This document shows, piece by piece, positions 14,029 through 22,212 of a DNA stretch of 22,860 nt (position 1 is the stretch's first letter; every line of letters begins with the position of its first letter). The stretch comes from DAOMOP01 sp035444405 (GTDB lineage: Bacteria; Pseudomonadota; Gammaproteobacteria; Burkholderiales; Rhodocyclaceae), in assembly GCA_035444405.1 (NCBI GenBank), contig DAOMOP010000045.1, positions 1 through 22,860 on the forward strand, written 5' to 3'. The notes under the pieces are model-generated. The model saw nothing but the letters and a program-made list of their open reading frames with translations. It had not been told where the DNA came from and ran no database searches. A program made the position numbers and the translations under genes.

Positions 14029-15849
14029 ATGAAATCACGCTCACCCGTGGTGTCGCTGCCCGGGATGTCGCGGCGCACCTTCGTCAAGGGGCTGGCGGCC
14101 GGCGGCGTCGTGGCTGGCCTCGCGCCCTGGCTGCAGGCAACCGCTGCGCTGGCCGCGCCGCCCGCGGCGGCGAAGGTGCTCAGTGGAAACGAATTCGATC
14201 TTGTCATCGACAGTGGACCAGTCAATTTCACCGGGGCAGTGCAGACGGCGACGATGATCAACGGCTCCATCCCGGCACCCACGCTGCGTTGGAAGGAAGG
14301 AGAGACGGTCACCATCCGTGTCACCAACCGCCTCGCCGAACCCACCTCCATCCACTGGCACGGCATCATCCTGCCTTTTGCCATGGACGGTGTTCCGGGA
14401 ATCAGCTTTCCGGGGATTCCGCCGGGCGAGACCTTCACGTACCGCTTCAAGGTCGAGCAGAGCGGCACCTACTGGTACCACTCGCATTCGGGCATGCAGG
14501 AGCAGACCGGCATGTATGGCGCCATCGTCGTCGAGCCCGCCGAAGGCGAGACCGTCCGCGCCGACCGTGACTTCGTGATCCAGCTTTCCGACTGGACCGA
14601 CGAGGATCCGATGCGCGTCTTTTCCAAGCTGAAGGCGCAGAGCGACTACTACAACTTCAACCAGCTCACCCTCGGCGACTTCTTCCGCGACGTGTCCCGC
14701 CAGGGGTGGAGCGCGGCGGTCGACAAGCGCGCGATGTGGAACAAGATGCGCATGAACCCGACCGATCTGGCGGATGTCTCGGCGCACACCTACACGTACT
14801 TGATGAACGGCCGGACGCCGGCCGGCAACTGGACCGACCTCTTCCGCCCCGGCGAGAAGCTGCGGCTGCGATTCATCAACGGGGCCGCCAACACCTTCTA
14901 CGACGTGCGCATCCCCGGGCTGCCCCTGACGGTGGTGCAAACGGACGGCCAGAACGTGGAGCCCGTGACCGTGGACGAGTTCCGCTTCGGTCCCGGCGAG
15001 ACCCTGGACGTGCTCGTCACGCCGCGCGACGAGGCCTACACCGTCTTCGCCCAGAGCATGGACCGCACCGGCTTCGCCCGCGGTACACTGGCGGTGCGTG
15101 AGGGGATGGCCGCGGCGGTGCCCGCGCTCGACAAGCCCGAGTGGCTCAGCATGGCGGACATGATGGGCAGCATGGATCACGGCGCCCATGGGGGCATGGG
15201 CGGAATGCAGCACGATATGGCGCAGATGGCGCACGACATGCCGATGGACCACTCGAAGATAGACCACTCCGCGATGGGGCATGGGGGCCACGCCATGGCC
15301 GGGGGCGCGGCGCTGGCTGCGGCGAGTACCCGTGTCCGCCATGCCCGTACCGAATACGGCCCGAGCGTCGACATGCGGGTGGATACGCCGCGCACCAATC
15401 TGGATGATCCCGGGGTCGGACTGCGCAACAACGGTCGCCGCGTGCTGACCTACGCCGATCTCAAGACCGTCGGCGGTCCGATCGACCCGCGCGGCGCGGA
15501 ACGGGAGATCGAGCTGCATCTGACCGGCAACATGGAGCGCTATACTTGGTCATTCGACGGGCTCGAATTCGGCCGCTCCACGCCCGTGCACCTCCGCTAC
15601 GGCGAACGGGTGCGCGTCATCCTGCACAACGACACCATGATGACCCACCCCATGCACCTGCATGGCATGCGGAGCGAGCTGGAAACACCGGACGGCGGCT
15701 TCCTCGTGCGCAAGCACACCATTGCCGTCCAGCCCGCCCAGCGCGTGAGCTTTCTGGTGACCGCCGACGCCCTCGGCCGCTGGGCATGGCACTGCCATCT
15801 GATGTTCCACATGGATGCGGGCATGTTCCGCGAGGTGGTGGTGTCATGA
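14029..15849 (+). CDS. copA: CopA/PcoA periplasmic multicopper oxidase
   Basis: A 606-residue multicopper oxidase of the plasmid-type copper-resistance family; it oxidises and sequesters copper in the periplasm. It has a twin-arginine signal (MSRRTFVKGLAAGG, about 13-26). Copper ligands are visible in HWHG (about residue 107), WYHSHSG (about 148), HPMHLHG (about 539) and HCHLMFHMDAGMF (about 588). A Met/His-rich insertion spans about 373-424 (MADMMGSMDHGAHGGMGGMQ and following), typical of CopA. AGAGGAG supports the ATG at 14029. It overlaps copB by the ATGA junction and is preceded by a cop-box-like promoter. Confidence 0.96.
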   Translation: MKSRSPVVSLPGMSRRTFVKGLAAGGVVAGLAPWLQATAALAAPPAAAKVLSGNEFDLVIDSGPVNFTGAVQTATMINGSIPAPTLRWKEGETVTIRVTNRLAEPTSIHWHGIILPFAMDGVPGISFPGIPPGETFTYRFKVEQSGTYWYHSHSGMQEQTGMYGAIVVEPAEGETVRADRDFVIQLSDWTDEDPMRVFSKLKAQSDYYNFNQLTLGDFFRDVSRQGWSAAVDKRAMWNKMRMNPTDLADVSAHTYTYLMNGRTPAGNWTDLFRPGEKLRLRFINGAANTFYDVRIPGLPLTVVQTDGQNVEPVTVDEFRFGPGETLDVLVTPRDEAYTVFAQSMDRTGFARGTLAVREGMAAAVPALDKPEWLSMADMMGSMDHGAHGGMGGMQHDMAQMAHDMPMDHSKIDHSAMGHGGHAMAGGAALAAASTRVRHARTEYGPSVDMRVDTPRTNLDDPGVGLRNNGRRVLTYADLKTVGGPIDPRGAEREIELHLTGNMERYTWSFDGLEFGRSTPVHLRYGERVRVILHNDTMMTHPMHLHGMRSELETPDGGFLVRKHTIAVQPAQRVSFLVTADALGRWAWHCHLMFHMDAGMFREVVVS

Positions 15850-16724
15850 GGCGGGGCAGAATCGGGATGAGCAGCTACCTGCAGGCAGGTGTGGCGGCAT
15901 TGGCGGCGGCGAACCTGTCGACCGCGGCCGCGGAGGGCGCGGGTGCCGATGCGCCGACGATGGATCACGGTGCCATGGCGGGGATGCAGCATGGTTCGAT
16001 GCACGGCGGCGAGGCGCCCGCCGATGCGCGCGATCCCCACGCCTACGCGGAAGGTGCCGACTTCGGCGCCATCCCACGGCCGCGGCTGTCGGACGAGCAC
16101 CGCTTCGGCTCCCTTCTCGTCGACCGACTGGAGTCGGTCCGCAGCCGCGACGAGAACGGGGTCGGCTACGACCTGCAGGGATGGTACGGGCGCGACTACG
16201 ACCGCCTGGTGGTGAAGGCCGAAGGCGAGGCCGTCGACGGTCGTCTGCAGGAGGGACGCACCGAGCTCTTGTGGGGCCATGCGATCGCCAGCTACTGGGA
16301 CGCCCAACTCGGCGTGCGCTACGACAGCGGCCTGGGTCCGGATCGCGGCTGGCTCGCCTTCGGCGTCCAGGGGCTGGCGCCCTACTGGTTCGAGGTCGAA
16401 GCGTTCGCCTACGTGGGCCAGAGCGGACGGACCGCGTTGCGGTTCGACGCCGAGTACGAACTGCTGCTCACCCAGAAGCTGATCCTGCAGCCGCGCATCG
16501 AGGCGAACCTGTACGGCCGGCGCGACGAGGCGCTGGGCATCGGCAGCGGGCTTTCCGAGGTCGCCGCCGGGCTGCGCCTGCGCTACGAATTCACCCGCCA
16601 GTTCGGGCCCTACGTGGGTTTCGAATGGGCCGGCAAGTTCGGTGAAACCGCCGATCTGGCCCGCGTCGAGGGCGAGCGGACCAAGACGCCGCGCGTGGTC
16701 GCTGGCGTGCGGATGTGGTTCTGA
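15846..16724 (+). CDS. copB: CopB outer-membrane copper-resistance protein
   Basis: A 292-residue CopB family protein. Its ATG overlaps the copA stop (ATGA), so the two are translationally coupled. It has a signal-like N-terminus, a short Met/His stretch (MDHGAMAGMQHGSMHGG, about 38-54), and a beta-barrel with the family blocks GYDLQGWYGRDYDRLVVKAE, ASYWDAQLGVRYDSG and RGWLAFGVQGLAPYWFEVEA, ending in Phe. The Met-rich part is shorter than in plasmid CopB. It is thought to hold or export copper at the outer membrane together with CopA. Confidence 0.95.
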   Translation: MRRGRIGMSSYLQAGVAALAAANLSTAAAEGAGADAPTMDHGAMAGMQHGSMHGGEAPADARDPHAYAEGADFGAIPRPRLSDEHRFGSLLVDRLESVRSRDENGVGYDLQGWYGRDYDRLVVKAEGEAVDGRLQEGRTELLWGHAIASYWDAQLGVRYDSGLGPDRGWLAFGVQGLAPYWFEVEAFAYVGQSGRTALRFDAEYELLLTQKLILQPRIEANLYGRRDEALGIGSGLSEVAAGLRLRYEFTRQFGPYVGFEWAGKFGETADLARVEGERTKTPRVVAGVRMWF

Positions 16725-16798
16725 ATGCCGTGCGTCGGCCACGTATCGGCGACCGATTCCAGAAGCGTTTTTTCAACCCCAACCATGAGGCACCGACG

Positions 16799-17332
16799 AT
16801 GATGAAAAAGACCCTTCCCATTCTTCTTCTCACCCTGTTTTCCTCGCTGGCCATCGCCGGCGGCGACCATGCGGGCGGCCATGACATGCATGGCGATCAC
16901 GGCGCGCAAGGGGGGCACGACATGTCCGCCATGCACGGGGATGAGCATGGCGGTCACGCGACGAACGCCGGACGGCCGGGCGATCCGGCCAAGGTGTCCC
17001 GCACCATCGAGTTGGTGATGGACGACTCCATGCGCTATTCGCCGAGCGAGATCACGGTCAAGGCCGGCGAGACCGTCCGCTTTTTCGTCAAGAACAGCGG
17101 CAAGATGAAGCACGAAATCGTCATCGGCACCGTGGGCGAGCTTAAGGCCCACGCCGAGATGATGCGCAAGATGCCCGAAATGGAGCACGCCGAGCCGAAC
17201 ATGCTGACCCTCGGCCCCGGCCAGCGCGGCGGGCTGGTGTGGCAGTTCGAGCGGCCGGGCACCGTCGATTTCGCCTGCCTGATCCCCGGGCACATGGAAG
17301 CCGGCATGGTCGGAAAGGTCGCGGTGAAGTAA
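16799..17332 (+). CDS. copI: CopI-type periplasmic cupredoxin
   Basis: A 177-residue secreted blue-copper-like protein. The signal peptide (about 1-20) is followed by a His/Met-rich linker (about 21-55) and a cupredoxin domain with the type-1 ligands His105, Cys160, His165 and Met170 (FACLIPGHMEAGM). This matches the CopI cupredoxins of beta- and gammaproteobacterial cop operons, needed for copper tolerance in the periplasm. It follows copB by 74 nt and closes the operon, just before a classical terminator. Confidence 0.92.
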   Translation: MMKKTLPILLLTLFSSLAIAGGDHAGGHDMHGDHGAQGGHDMSAMHGDEHGGHATNAGRPGDPAKVSRTIELVMDDSMRYSPSEITVKAGETVRFFVKNSGKMKHEIVIGTVGELKAHAEMMRKMPEMEHAEPNMLTLGPGQRGGLVWQFERPGTVDFACLIPGHMEAGMVGKVAVK

Positions 17333-17358
17333 CTCGCCGGGCGTTCGCGTCTGGCGCG

Positions 17359-17383
17359 GCGGGCCGTTCGGCCCGCTTTTTTT
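17359..17383 (+). terminator. Rho-independent terminator of copA-copB-copI
   Basis: A 7-bp GC stem, GCGGGCC (17359-17365) / GGCCCGC (17370-17376), with a GTTC loop is followed by seven T (17377-17383), 26 nt after the copI stop. Confidence 0.92.
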
Positions 17384-17408
17384 CGTGTTTGTCGCGGCAA
17401 ACCCGCGG

Positions 17409-17463
17409 CTGACGGATTTGTAAGCTATGCGTCATGGTGGCGTCGGCCTCGGCCGACGATACT
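17409..17463 (+). promoter_or_regulatory. Orphan cop-box-like promoter ahead of the IS110 element
   Basis: Box CTGACG-GATT-TGTAAG (17409-17424), a 33-nt spacer (containing the palindrome CGTCGGCC-TC-GGCCGACG), then -10-like GATACT (17458-17463). GGAG (17489-17492) and an ATG (17498) follow, but the reading frame closes after 34 codons, inside what appears to be IS sequence. The gene it once drove appears displaced. Confidence 0.6.
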
Positions 17464-17497
17464 GGCCTCCACGTTCAACTTGTTTCACGGAGATGTA

Positions 17498-17602
17498 ATG
17501 GACGCCTCCCTCCTGCCGAAGTGCGGTCGGGGGACGCATGAAAAGGAAGGAGCCCTCGCTGTACCGAACGGCATCGAAGTGCCAAAGTGGTGGCGCAATT
17601 AG
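17498..17602 (+). pseudogene. Start of a displaced copper-regulated gene running into the IS left end
   Basis: ATG at 17498 with GGAG five nt upstream, directly behind the orphan promoter, opens a 34-codon frame (MDASLLPKCG...) ending at 17602. It has no signal peptide or family resemblance. The simplest reading is that only the first few codons are native and the rest belongs to the IS noncoding end. It could also be a short leader peptide. Confidence 0.35.
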
Positions 17603-17630
17603 CAACCACAAGCGGTAAGGAGAGCTCCAC

Positions 17631-18662
17631 ATGAAGCTTACGACATTCGGACTGGACCTGGCAAAGCGGGTTTTTCAAGTGCACTGGGTGGACATGGAGA
17701 CGGGCGAAATCCATCGTCGGCAACTGAAGCGCGTGCAGGTGGCGGAGTTCTTCGCCACGCGCGAGCCGGCGTTGATTGCGATGGAGGCGTGCGGCAGCGC
17801 GCATTACTGGGCGCGTAAGTTTGCCGCGATGGGGCACGAGGTGCGCCTGATCGCTGCGCAGTTCGTGCGTCCGTTCGTCAAGAGCAACAAGACCGATGCG
17901 GCCGATGCGCAGGCGATCTGGGAAGCGGCGCAGCGACCCGGCATGAAGTTCGTGGCCGTGAAGAGCGAAGCACAGCAGGCCGTGCTGATGTTGCACCGCA
18001 TGCGCAGCCAACTCGTCAAGGTCCGCTCGATGCAGTCCCAGCAGCTGCGGGGGCTGCTCTACGAGTTCGGCGCCGATCTGCCGCAAGGTCGGCAACGGGG
18101 TCTGGAGCGCATTCCGGCCGAGTTGCATCGGCTCGAGCAGACGCTGCCGGCGCCGGTCCTGGAGGCGTTGCGCACGCAACTCGAACGCATCGCGGTGCTC
18201 GACCGGGACATCGTCGACATTGAGAAGAAGCTGGCGGCGTGGAAGAAGGAAGACCAGTCGGCAACAAGGCTGATGGCGATTTCCGGCGTCGGGCTGCTCA
18301 CGGCGACCGCGGCGGTGGCCATGATCGGCGATGCCAGGGCGTTTCGCAGCGCCCGGGAATTCGCCGCCTTTGTGGGACTGGTGCCGCGGCAGAGCGGCAC
18401 CGGCGGGCGGGTCAAGCTGCTTGGCATGAGCAAGCGCGGCGACCCGTATCTACGCACGCTGCTGATTCACGGCGCCCGCGCGGTCATCACTCACGCCAAG
18501 GCGCACGAGCCGTGGCTCGACAAGCTGCTGGCGCGCCGGCCGAAGAACGTCGCGGTGGTGGCGCTGGCCAACAAGATGGCACGCACGATCCAGCCATGGA
18601 CCAGCGTACCGCCGGCCCCTTGGCGTCAAGGGTTCGGTGCGCCGGGCTGCGCCCGCCCTTGA
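17631..18662 (+). CDS. IS110-family (DEDD) transposase, C-terminus replaced
   Basis: A 343-residue transposase. The N-terminal RuvC-like DEDD domain begins FGLDLAKRVFQVH and has AMEACGSAHYWARK and KSNKTDAADAQAIWEAA. The C-terminal Tnp_20 domain has ISGVGLLTATAAVAMIGDAR, FVGLVPRQSGTGGR and LLGMSKRGDPYLRTLLIHGA. Homology runs to NKMARTI (about 18590), where family members continue with a WALLA-like end. Here the frame instead runs about 24 codons through a large hairpin (QPWTSVPPAPW...). AAGGAGAG precedes the ATG. The catalytic residues are kept, so activity is possible, but the tail is abnormal. Confidence 0.88.
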   Translation: MKLTTFGLDLAKRVFQVHWVDMETGEIHRRQLKRVQVAEFFATREPALIAMEACGSAHYWARKFAAMGHEVRLIAAQFVRPFVKSNKTDAADAQAIWEAAQRPGMKFVAVKSEAQQAVLMLHRMRSQLVKVRSMQSQQLRGLLYEFGADLPQGRQRGLERIPAELHRLEQTLPAPVLEALRTQLERIAVLDRDIVDIEKKLAAWKKEDQSATRLMAISGVGLLTATAAVAMIGDARAFRSAREFAAFVGLVPRQSGTGGRVKLLGMSKRGDPYLRTLLIHGARAVITHAKAHEPWLDKLLARRPKNVAVVALANKMARTIQPWTSVPPAPWRQGFGAPGCARP

Positions 18663-18677
18663 CCCCAAGGGCCCGGC
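18611..18677. repeat. 22-bp inverted repeat hairpin at the transposase 3' end
   Basis: Arms 18611-18632 and 18656-18677 are complementary at 20 of 22 positions around a 23-nt loop that itself contains GGGC/GCCC pairing. It begins about 20 nt after transposase homology stops. It may be a subterminal structure of the IS, a guide-RNA-like hairpin, or another element inserted there. Confidence 0.65.
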
Positions 18678-18707
18678 ACCCCAGAACCCGCGTCACCCAC
18701 TCAAAAT

Positions 18708-19814
18708 TCAACAGAGGCCGTTGAGCCGTACGACATCGTGATCGGTGGTGCGGGCTATGTCATAGGCAACGCGGTATTGATGGTAGGCCTCGCGTACTCG
18801 AGAGCGGACAATTGCGGCGAGCTCGGCGGCACCTGCGTAGGCCCGCGCCGCGGCGAGCGCCTCGTGCCCTCCAGGCGTGCGGTCGAGGTTGAGCACCGGG
18901 GCCGAAGTGATCAGCGGCCCGAGCGGATTGTCGGCGTCCGGGGCGGGAAGTTTCATTCGTGACAATGCCGCCGTGGTGATCTCGGACCACGTTTCCAGCA
19001 AACGGGGTGCCACCCCGCGGCGGGAGCGTTCCGCTTCGATCGCAGCCACGGACAAGTGCGGATGATTGCGAAGCGCGGTGGCCTCGAGCCCGCGCTCGGA
19101 CATTGGAGTCGACGGCAACGCGGGCAGACGCTCGGGCAGGGTGAAACGTGTCGCCTCGCCCCACAACCCCACCAAGCGGATCAGCTGCTCGCGCGCGCCG
19201 ACCGCGCCCTGCCGCGCTTGTGCCAGCGCGATGCCGGCTTCGGATAGCGCCAACAGCTCGCGCATCGATCGCTCCCGGGACCAATTGCCGCTGCGAGTCA
19301 TTCGCAAGGCCAGCTCCGCGCCAGCCTCGGTCGTGTCAAACACGTCCTGCAGGTGGCGCAGCCTTTGCGCAGCGACTACGGCATCGATCCACGCCCGATG
19401 GACATCGCGTGCCAGCTCGACGGCCGCAATGTCGGCCTGCGCACGCACAAGCGCGCTCATATCGGTTGTCGCGAACAGGTCCGGCCGGTTGCCGAGAGCC
19501 ATGCGCACCGCATCGGCGGGCGACAGAAGCGGACCGTCCGTCGGAGCAGTGGCGTGCGCGGCGGCAGCGGCTGTGTGCGCGGCTTCCCAGCGCAGAATAT
19601 CGACGTGACCGCGTCGGAACTCGCTCACCGCTTCATGGGCGGCGCGCCAGTCCTCGTCGCCCATGGCTGCTTCGACGCTCGCGGCGCTCGGGGGAGCCGC
19701 ATACAGCGGCGTCGGAACCGGCGCGTCGGGATCGTAGGGCGGGGCTGCGCCGGCTGACAGCGCCGGGATCAGCCCCGCGATCAGCAGCATCGCTCGTGCA
19801 ATCGGTCGAATCAA
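18708..19814 (-). pseudogene. TolC-family outer-membrane efflux protein, 3' end lost at the IS junction
   Basis: About 368 residues of a TolC/CusC-type efflux protein with a signal peptide (about 1-24) and the long alpha-helical barrel repeats (ARDVHRAWIDAVVAAQRLRH, ALRNHPHLSVAAIEAERSRR). The frame stops in NGLC at 18708, just inside foreign sequence, whereas family members continue about 100 residues (second outer-barrel strands and helices). The start is placed at a TTG (19814), because AGGA lies 9 nt upstream and it restores the basic signal-peptide start; the ATG at 19790 is the alternative. A cop-box-like promoter drives it. It probably served copper efflux and is now non-functional. Confidence 0.75.
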
Positions 19815-19922
19815 GGCGGATCTTCCTGTTGGGAGGGGCGTGCGGTTATGGACTGCAGCCGCCCGGAATCGCACGGGCGTTGCGATCGATAATGACAACT
19901 GGACGTGTTCCAGTCGTGATGT

Positions 19923-19977
19923 ATTCTGCCGGCTGTTTCCTAACGCGACGCTGAGCGCAACATTACATTCTCGTCAG
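19923..19977 (-). promoter_or_regulatory. Cop-box-like promoter of tolC
   Basis: On the minus strand the box CTGACG-AGAA-TGTAAT (19977-19962), a 33-nt spacer and -10-like CAGAAT (19928-19923). The -10 region reads CAGAATACATCAC, close to CAGAATCACATCAC at the site near 22213. Confidence 0.7.
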
Positions 19978-20320
19978 CTTCGGCGGGCGCCCCCTCCGCG
20001 CGGTCGGGCATCGGTGTTGCGCCCGGGCGCTGCTGAATGCTTTTGCGCTTGGAGTCGCCGCCAGCGTGGGCATGTGTAGCGCTCGTCCGCCCTGCGCGAG
20101 CCGTCGCTGACCTCCTTCTGACCGTTCGATCTCGGCCGGGTCGGCTGTCTGTCTCACCGAGCGGCGGACTTGGTGGGGCGGGGCGGTGCGCATTGCCGTG
20201 GATGGTGAGCCAAGACGGCATTCTGCTCGCCGGCACTGTGCGTGTCTGCGTGGCGAAAGCCATCATATTTGGGTCGGAACACCACGCCGCATCCCCATTT
20301 GTCTCGCTTTCGTGATCTTG

Positions 20321-20375
20321 CTGAGCGGCATGTAATAGGGCGGCCATGTAGGCGTCGACGTTGGCCTCCTATGAT
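20321..20375 (+). promoter_or_regulatory. Cop-box-like promoter of copK4
   Basis: Box CTGAGC-GGCA-TGTAAT (20321-20336), a 33-nt spacer, then TATGAT (20370-20375), the best -10 of the set. A leader of about 115 nt precedes the copK4 ATG. Confidence 0.7.
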
Positions 20376-20497
20376 GACCTTGCGCTGCCCGAGCACGCGC
20401 GGCTGCCCGGCGAACCGGGTCGGTCGCCGCCACTGCAGCCGAAACACCGGGCAGCGCCCATAACCTGTGTCTGTGTCAAAAAAAGAGGAGCAACTCC

Positions 20498-20776
20498 ATG
20501 TGGGAGAAATTCACTCTCGTTGCGGCGGCGTCGCTGGCCGCATTTTCGGTGCACGCGGTCAGCGACCGATACGTCGAGCAAACGGTCGAGCTCAAGGACG
20601 GGACCCGTGTTCACATCTTCAAGGACGGCAAGATGGGCATGGAGGACCGACTCGGACGCGCGTTCTTGATGCCGGAAGGGCAGGTCATGGAAGCCAGGGA
20701 CGGCCGAACCCTCGTCATGAACGGTAACGAGGTTTGGCGCGTGCGATGGCGCCAGCTGGAGCTTTACGGACCCTGA
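20498..20776 (+). CDS. copK: CopK-family periplasmic copper-binding protein (copy 4)
   Basis: A 92-residue protein with signal peptide MWEKFTLVAAASLAAFSVHA, then ELKDGTRVHIFKDGKMGMED, GRAFLMPEGQVMEARDGRT and VMNGNEVWRV. All four Cu(I)-ligand Met positions are present, and of the four copies it is the closest to C. metallidurans CopK. The C-terminus (RQLELYGP) differs from the RYLP of copies 2 and 3. AAGAGGAG at 20483-20490 supports the ATG. It has its own promoter; its leader is unrelated in sequence to that of copies 2 and 3. Confidence 0.92.
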   Translation: MWEKFTLVAAASLAAFSVHAVSDRYVEQTVELKDGTRVHIFKDGKMGMEDRLGRAFLMPEGQVMEARDGRTLVMNGNEVWRVRWRQLELYGP

Positions 20777-21058
20777 GCCGGGCGGGGTTGCCGCGATACG
20801 CCTCGCTCTGCGGATGGTCGTGTGCCATTGCGGTGGACACGTTTCGCAAGGGCGGGCGAGCGTTGCCTGCTCCTCGAGACGCGGCTGGCGATTCGGGCGT
20901 GTCGCGCCACGAGTCGGAATCGTTACAGGGTGACCCGCCCGCCTCGTGACGCGACGACGCGCGCAACCGGTGACTTCGACGTCGGATTGTGTATTTCGGC
21001 AACCCCGCCGGCCACGCTTTCGGCAAGAGGTGGAATCACTGATAATGATGTCGATTTG

Positions 21059-21567
21059 ATGATGACCCGACTTGCGATGACCCAACCGCTTCGTGCCCTG
21101 ATCGAGCGCTGGAAGCACGATCCCGGCAGCACCTGTTCGACGTGGTTTCCGTGGGATGAGCGGTCGAAGAACTTCCGTTCGATCCGCCGGCGCATCGCGC
21201 GTGTCGTTGAGGACATCGAAGCCGGCAGTTTCGGCAACGCGTAAACGGCTACAACGCGCTGACCGGCGCGCGCGTCAAGCTGGGCCGCTGGGATCATTAC
21301 CTGACGATGCGCGATGGCATTCTTGCGCTCAATGCTCGCCATCGCACGTCGCTGTCGAACGACCTCGGCGCGTTCGCCGGACTGCTGTTCGATGTCGGCA
21401 GCGGGCGCTATCCGGCGCCGCCGCTGGATGGCGATGAGGACGCACGGAACCGGTGGCAGGCGGACCTCGCACGCGTGCGCGACGAATCGACCGCGAAGCG
21501 CGATGCGATCGCCCGTTTTGGGGCGGGCCTGAAGCCGATGTTGGCGATATCGAGCGTAATCGATTGA
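21059..21567 (+). pseudogene. Conserved gene with internal deletion and frameshift
   Basis: Two pieces of what looks like one conserved protein of unknown function. The first (from about 21059) gives QPLRALIERWKHDPGST, STWFPWDERSKNFRSIRRRI and VVEDIEAGSFGNA, then a stop at 21242-21244. In another frame, from about 21240, comes NGYNALTGARVKLGRWDHYL, SNDLGAFAGLLFDVGSGRYP and so on to 21567. From memory such proteins contain about 100 further residues between these blocks. The join at GGCAACGCGTAAACGGC fits a deletion that fused the ends out of frame. It is not expected to be functional. Confidence 0.55.
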
Positions 21568-21802
21568 TCCGCCGGATCCCACGAGCCGATGTCGATGTGC
21601 GCGGCCGTCGGCGGCTCGGCGATGCGTCGGACCGGCCCGAGCGACGGCGCAGCGTGCGGCTGGTACCGGCTCACCGACGTTGCTGCGCGGGTCGTATAGA
21701 TGTGCTCCCAATGGCTTCGGGACGACATCGTGCCTGCTCACTGTTGATTTTGGCCTGCATTGTAGGCTCCATCATCCGCGCCAGCCGTCCCCGGATAGCA
21801 TG

Positions 21803-21823
21803 GGGGCGCTGCCGAAGCGCCCC
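21803..21823 (-). terminator. Hairpin after the small secreted protein gene
   Basis: GGGGCGCT (21803-21810) and AGCGCCCC (21816-21823) form a perfect 8-bp stem with a 5-nt loop, 26 nt past the stop of the minus-strand gene ending at 21850. There is no T-run. Confidence 0.4.
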
Positions 21824-21849
21824 GTCCGCCGTGTTTTCGCGGCGATCCC

Positions 21850-22131
21850 TCACTTGATCTTCCATTTGCGCCGAGGGGCGTGGCGCGGCGCCGGTCGTTC
21901 CGGCGTCGGCGCGTCTGCCGCGGTGGTGCCGACGCCATTTGTTCTCATGCGATGGAGCTTCTCGTCGGTGTGATTGTGCATACGCTTTCTGACCTGCGGC
22001 GTGCTGTCGGAGCTGGCCTGCGCAGCTTGTCGGCCAGTGCTCTCCGCGGTGCCCGACGCGGCGGCCTGACCGATGAGCAGTATCGACGAAACGGCCACCA
22101 AGGCCGCGGTGAGTGTGCTCTTGATGCTCAT
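21850..22131 (-). CDS. Small secreted basic protein under a cop-box-like promoter
   Basis: A 93-residue protein of no family I recognise. It has a clear signal peptide (about 1-24: basic MSIKS, a hydrophobic core, then GQAAA) and a short, probably disordered mature part with a His/Met cluster, RKRMHNHTDEKLHRMR, and a Pro/Arg/Lys-rich tail ending RRKWKIK. GAGGA lies seven nt before the ATG at 22131. Its promoter has the same box, 33-nt spacer and CAGAAT -10 as tolC. The His/Met cluster and the promoter together suggest a periplasmic copper-responsive protein. Confidence 0.65.
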   Translation of the reverse strand: MSIKSTLTAALVAVSSILLIGQAAASGTAESTGRQAAQASSDSTPQVRKRMHNHTDEKLHRMRTNGVGTTAADAPTPERPAPRHAPRRKWKIK

Positions 22132-22212
22132 GGGAGGATCCTCATGGATGGTTATGGGAGCGGTACCGCCGTGCGCTGTCGGCGCCTTCAGCGCCGCTGC
22201 CCATGTGATGTG

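Larger units (their letters stand above)
17501..18720 (+). mobile_element. IS110-family insertion sequence, right end altered
   Basis: The element contains a transposase of the IS110/IS1111 family with about 130 nt of noncoding DNA on its left. Ends are approximate: the left limit is set by the truncated start codon context, the right by where tolC sequence resumes (about 18722). IS110 elements lack long terminal repeats and usually make no target duplication, so ends cannot be read by eye. The right side looks rearranged. Confidence 0.55.
19815..20497. other. 683-nt divergent intergenic region, two cop-box-like promoters
   Basis: No gene is supported between the truncated tolC and copK4. 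It contains the minus-strand tolC promoter (19923-19977) and the plus-strand copK4 promoter (20321-20375). The base composition is less GC-rich than the flanking genes in places (20260-20340). Confidence 0.55.

Noticed and set aside
14041..15519. A 492-codon minus-strand frame opposite copA
   Set aside because: It mirrors the copA codons (His/Arg/Gly-rich shadow). CopA has all copper ligands, so the antisense frame is an artefact of composition.
20154..20447. Minus-strand frame containing FRPKYDGFR, reminiscent of the DNA ligase KYDGxR motif
   Set aside because: Only this short match is seen; no other ligase motif flanks it, and the frame overlaps the copK4 promoter.
21710..21857. 48-codon plus-strand frame with a hydrophobic stretch (ACSLLILACIVGSIIRA)
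   Set aside because: It has no ribosome site, overlaps a hairpin and the 3' end of the minus-strand gene, and has no family resemblance.
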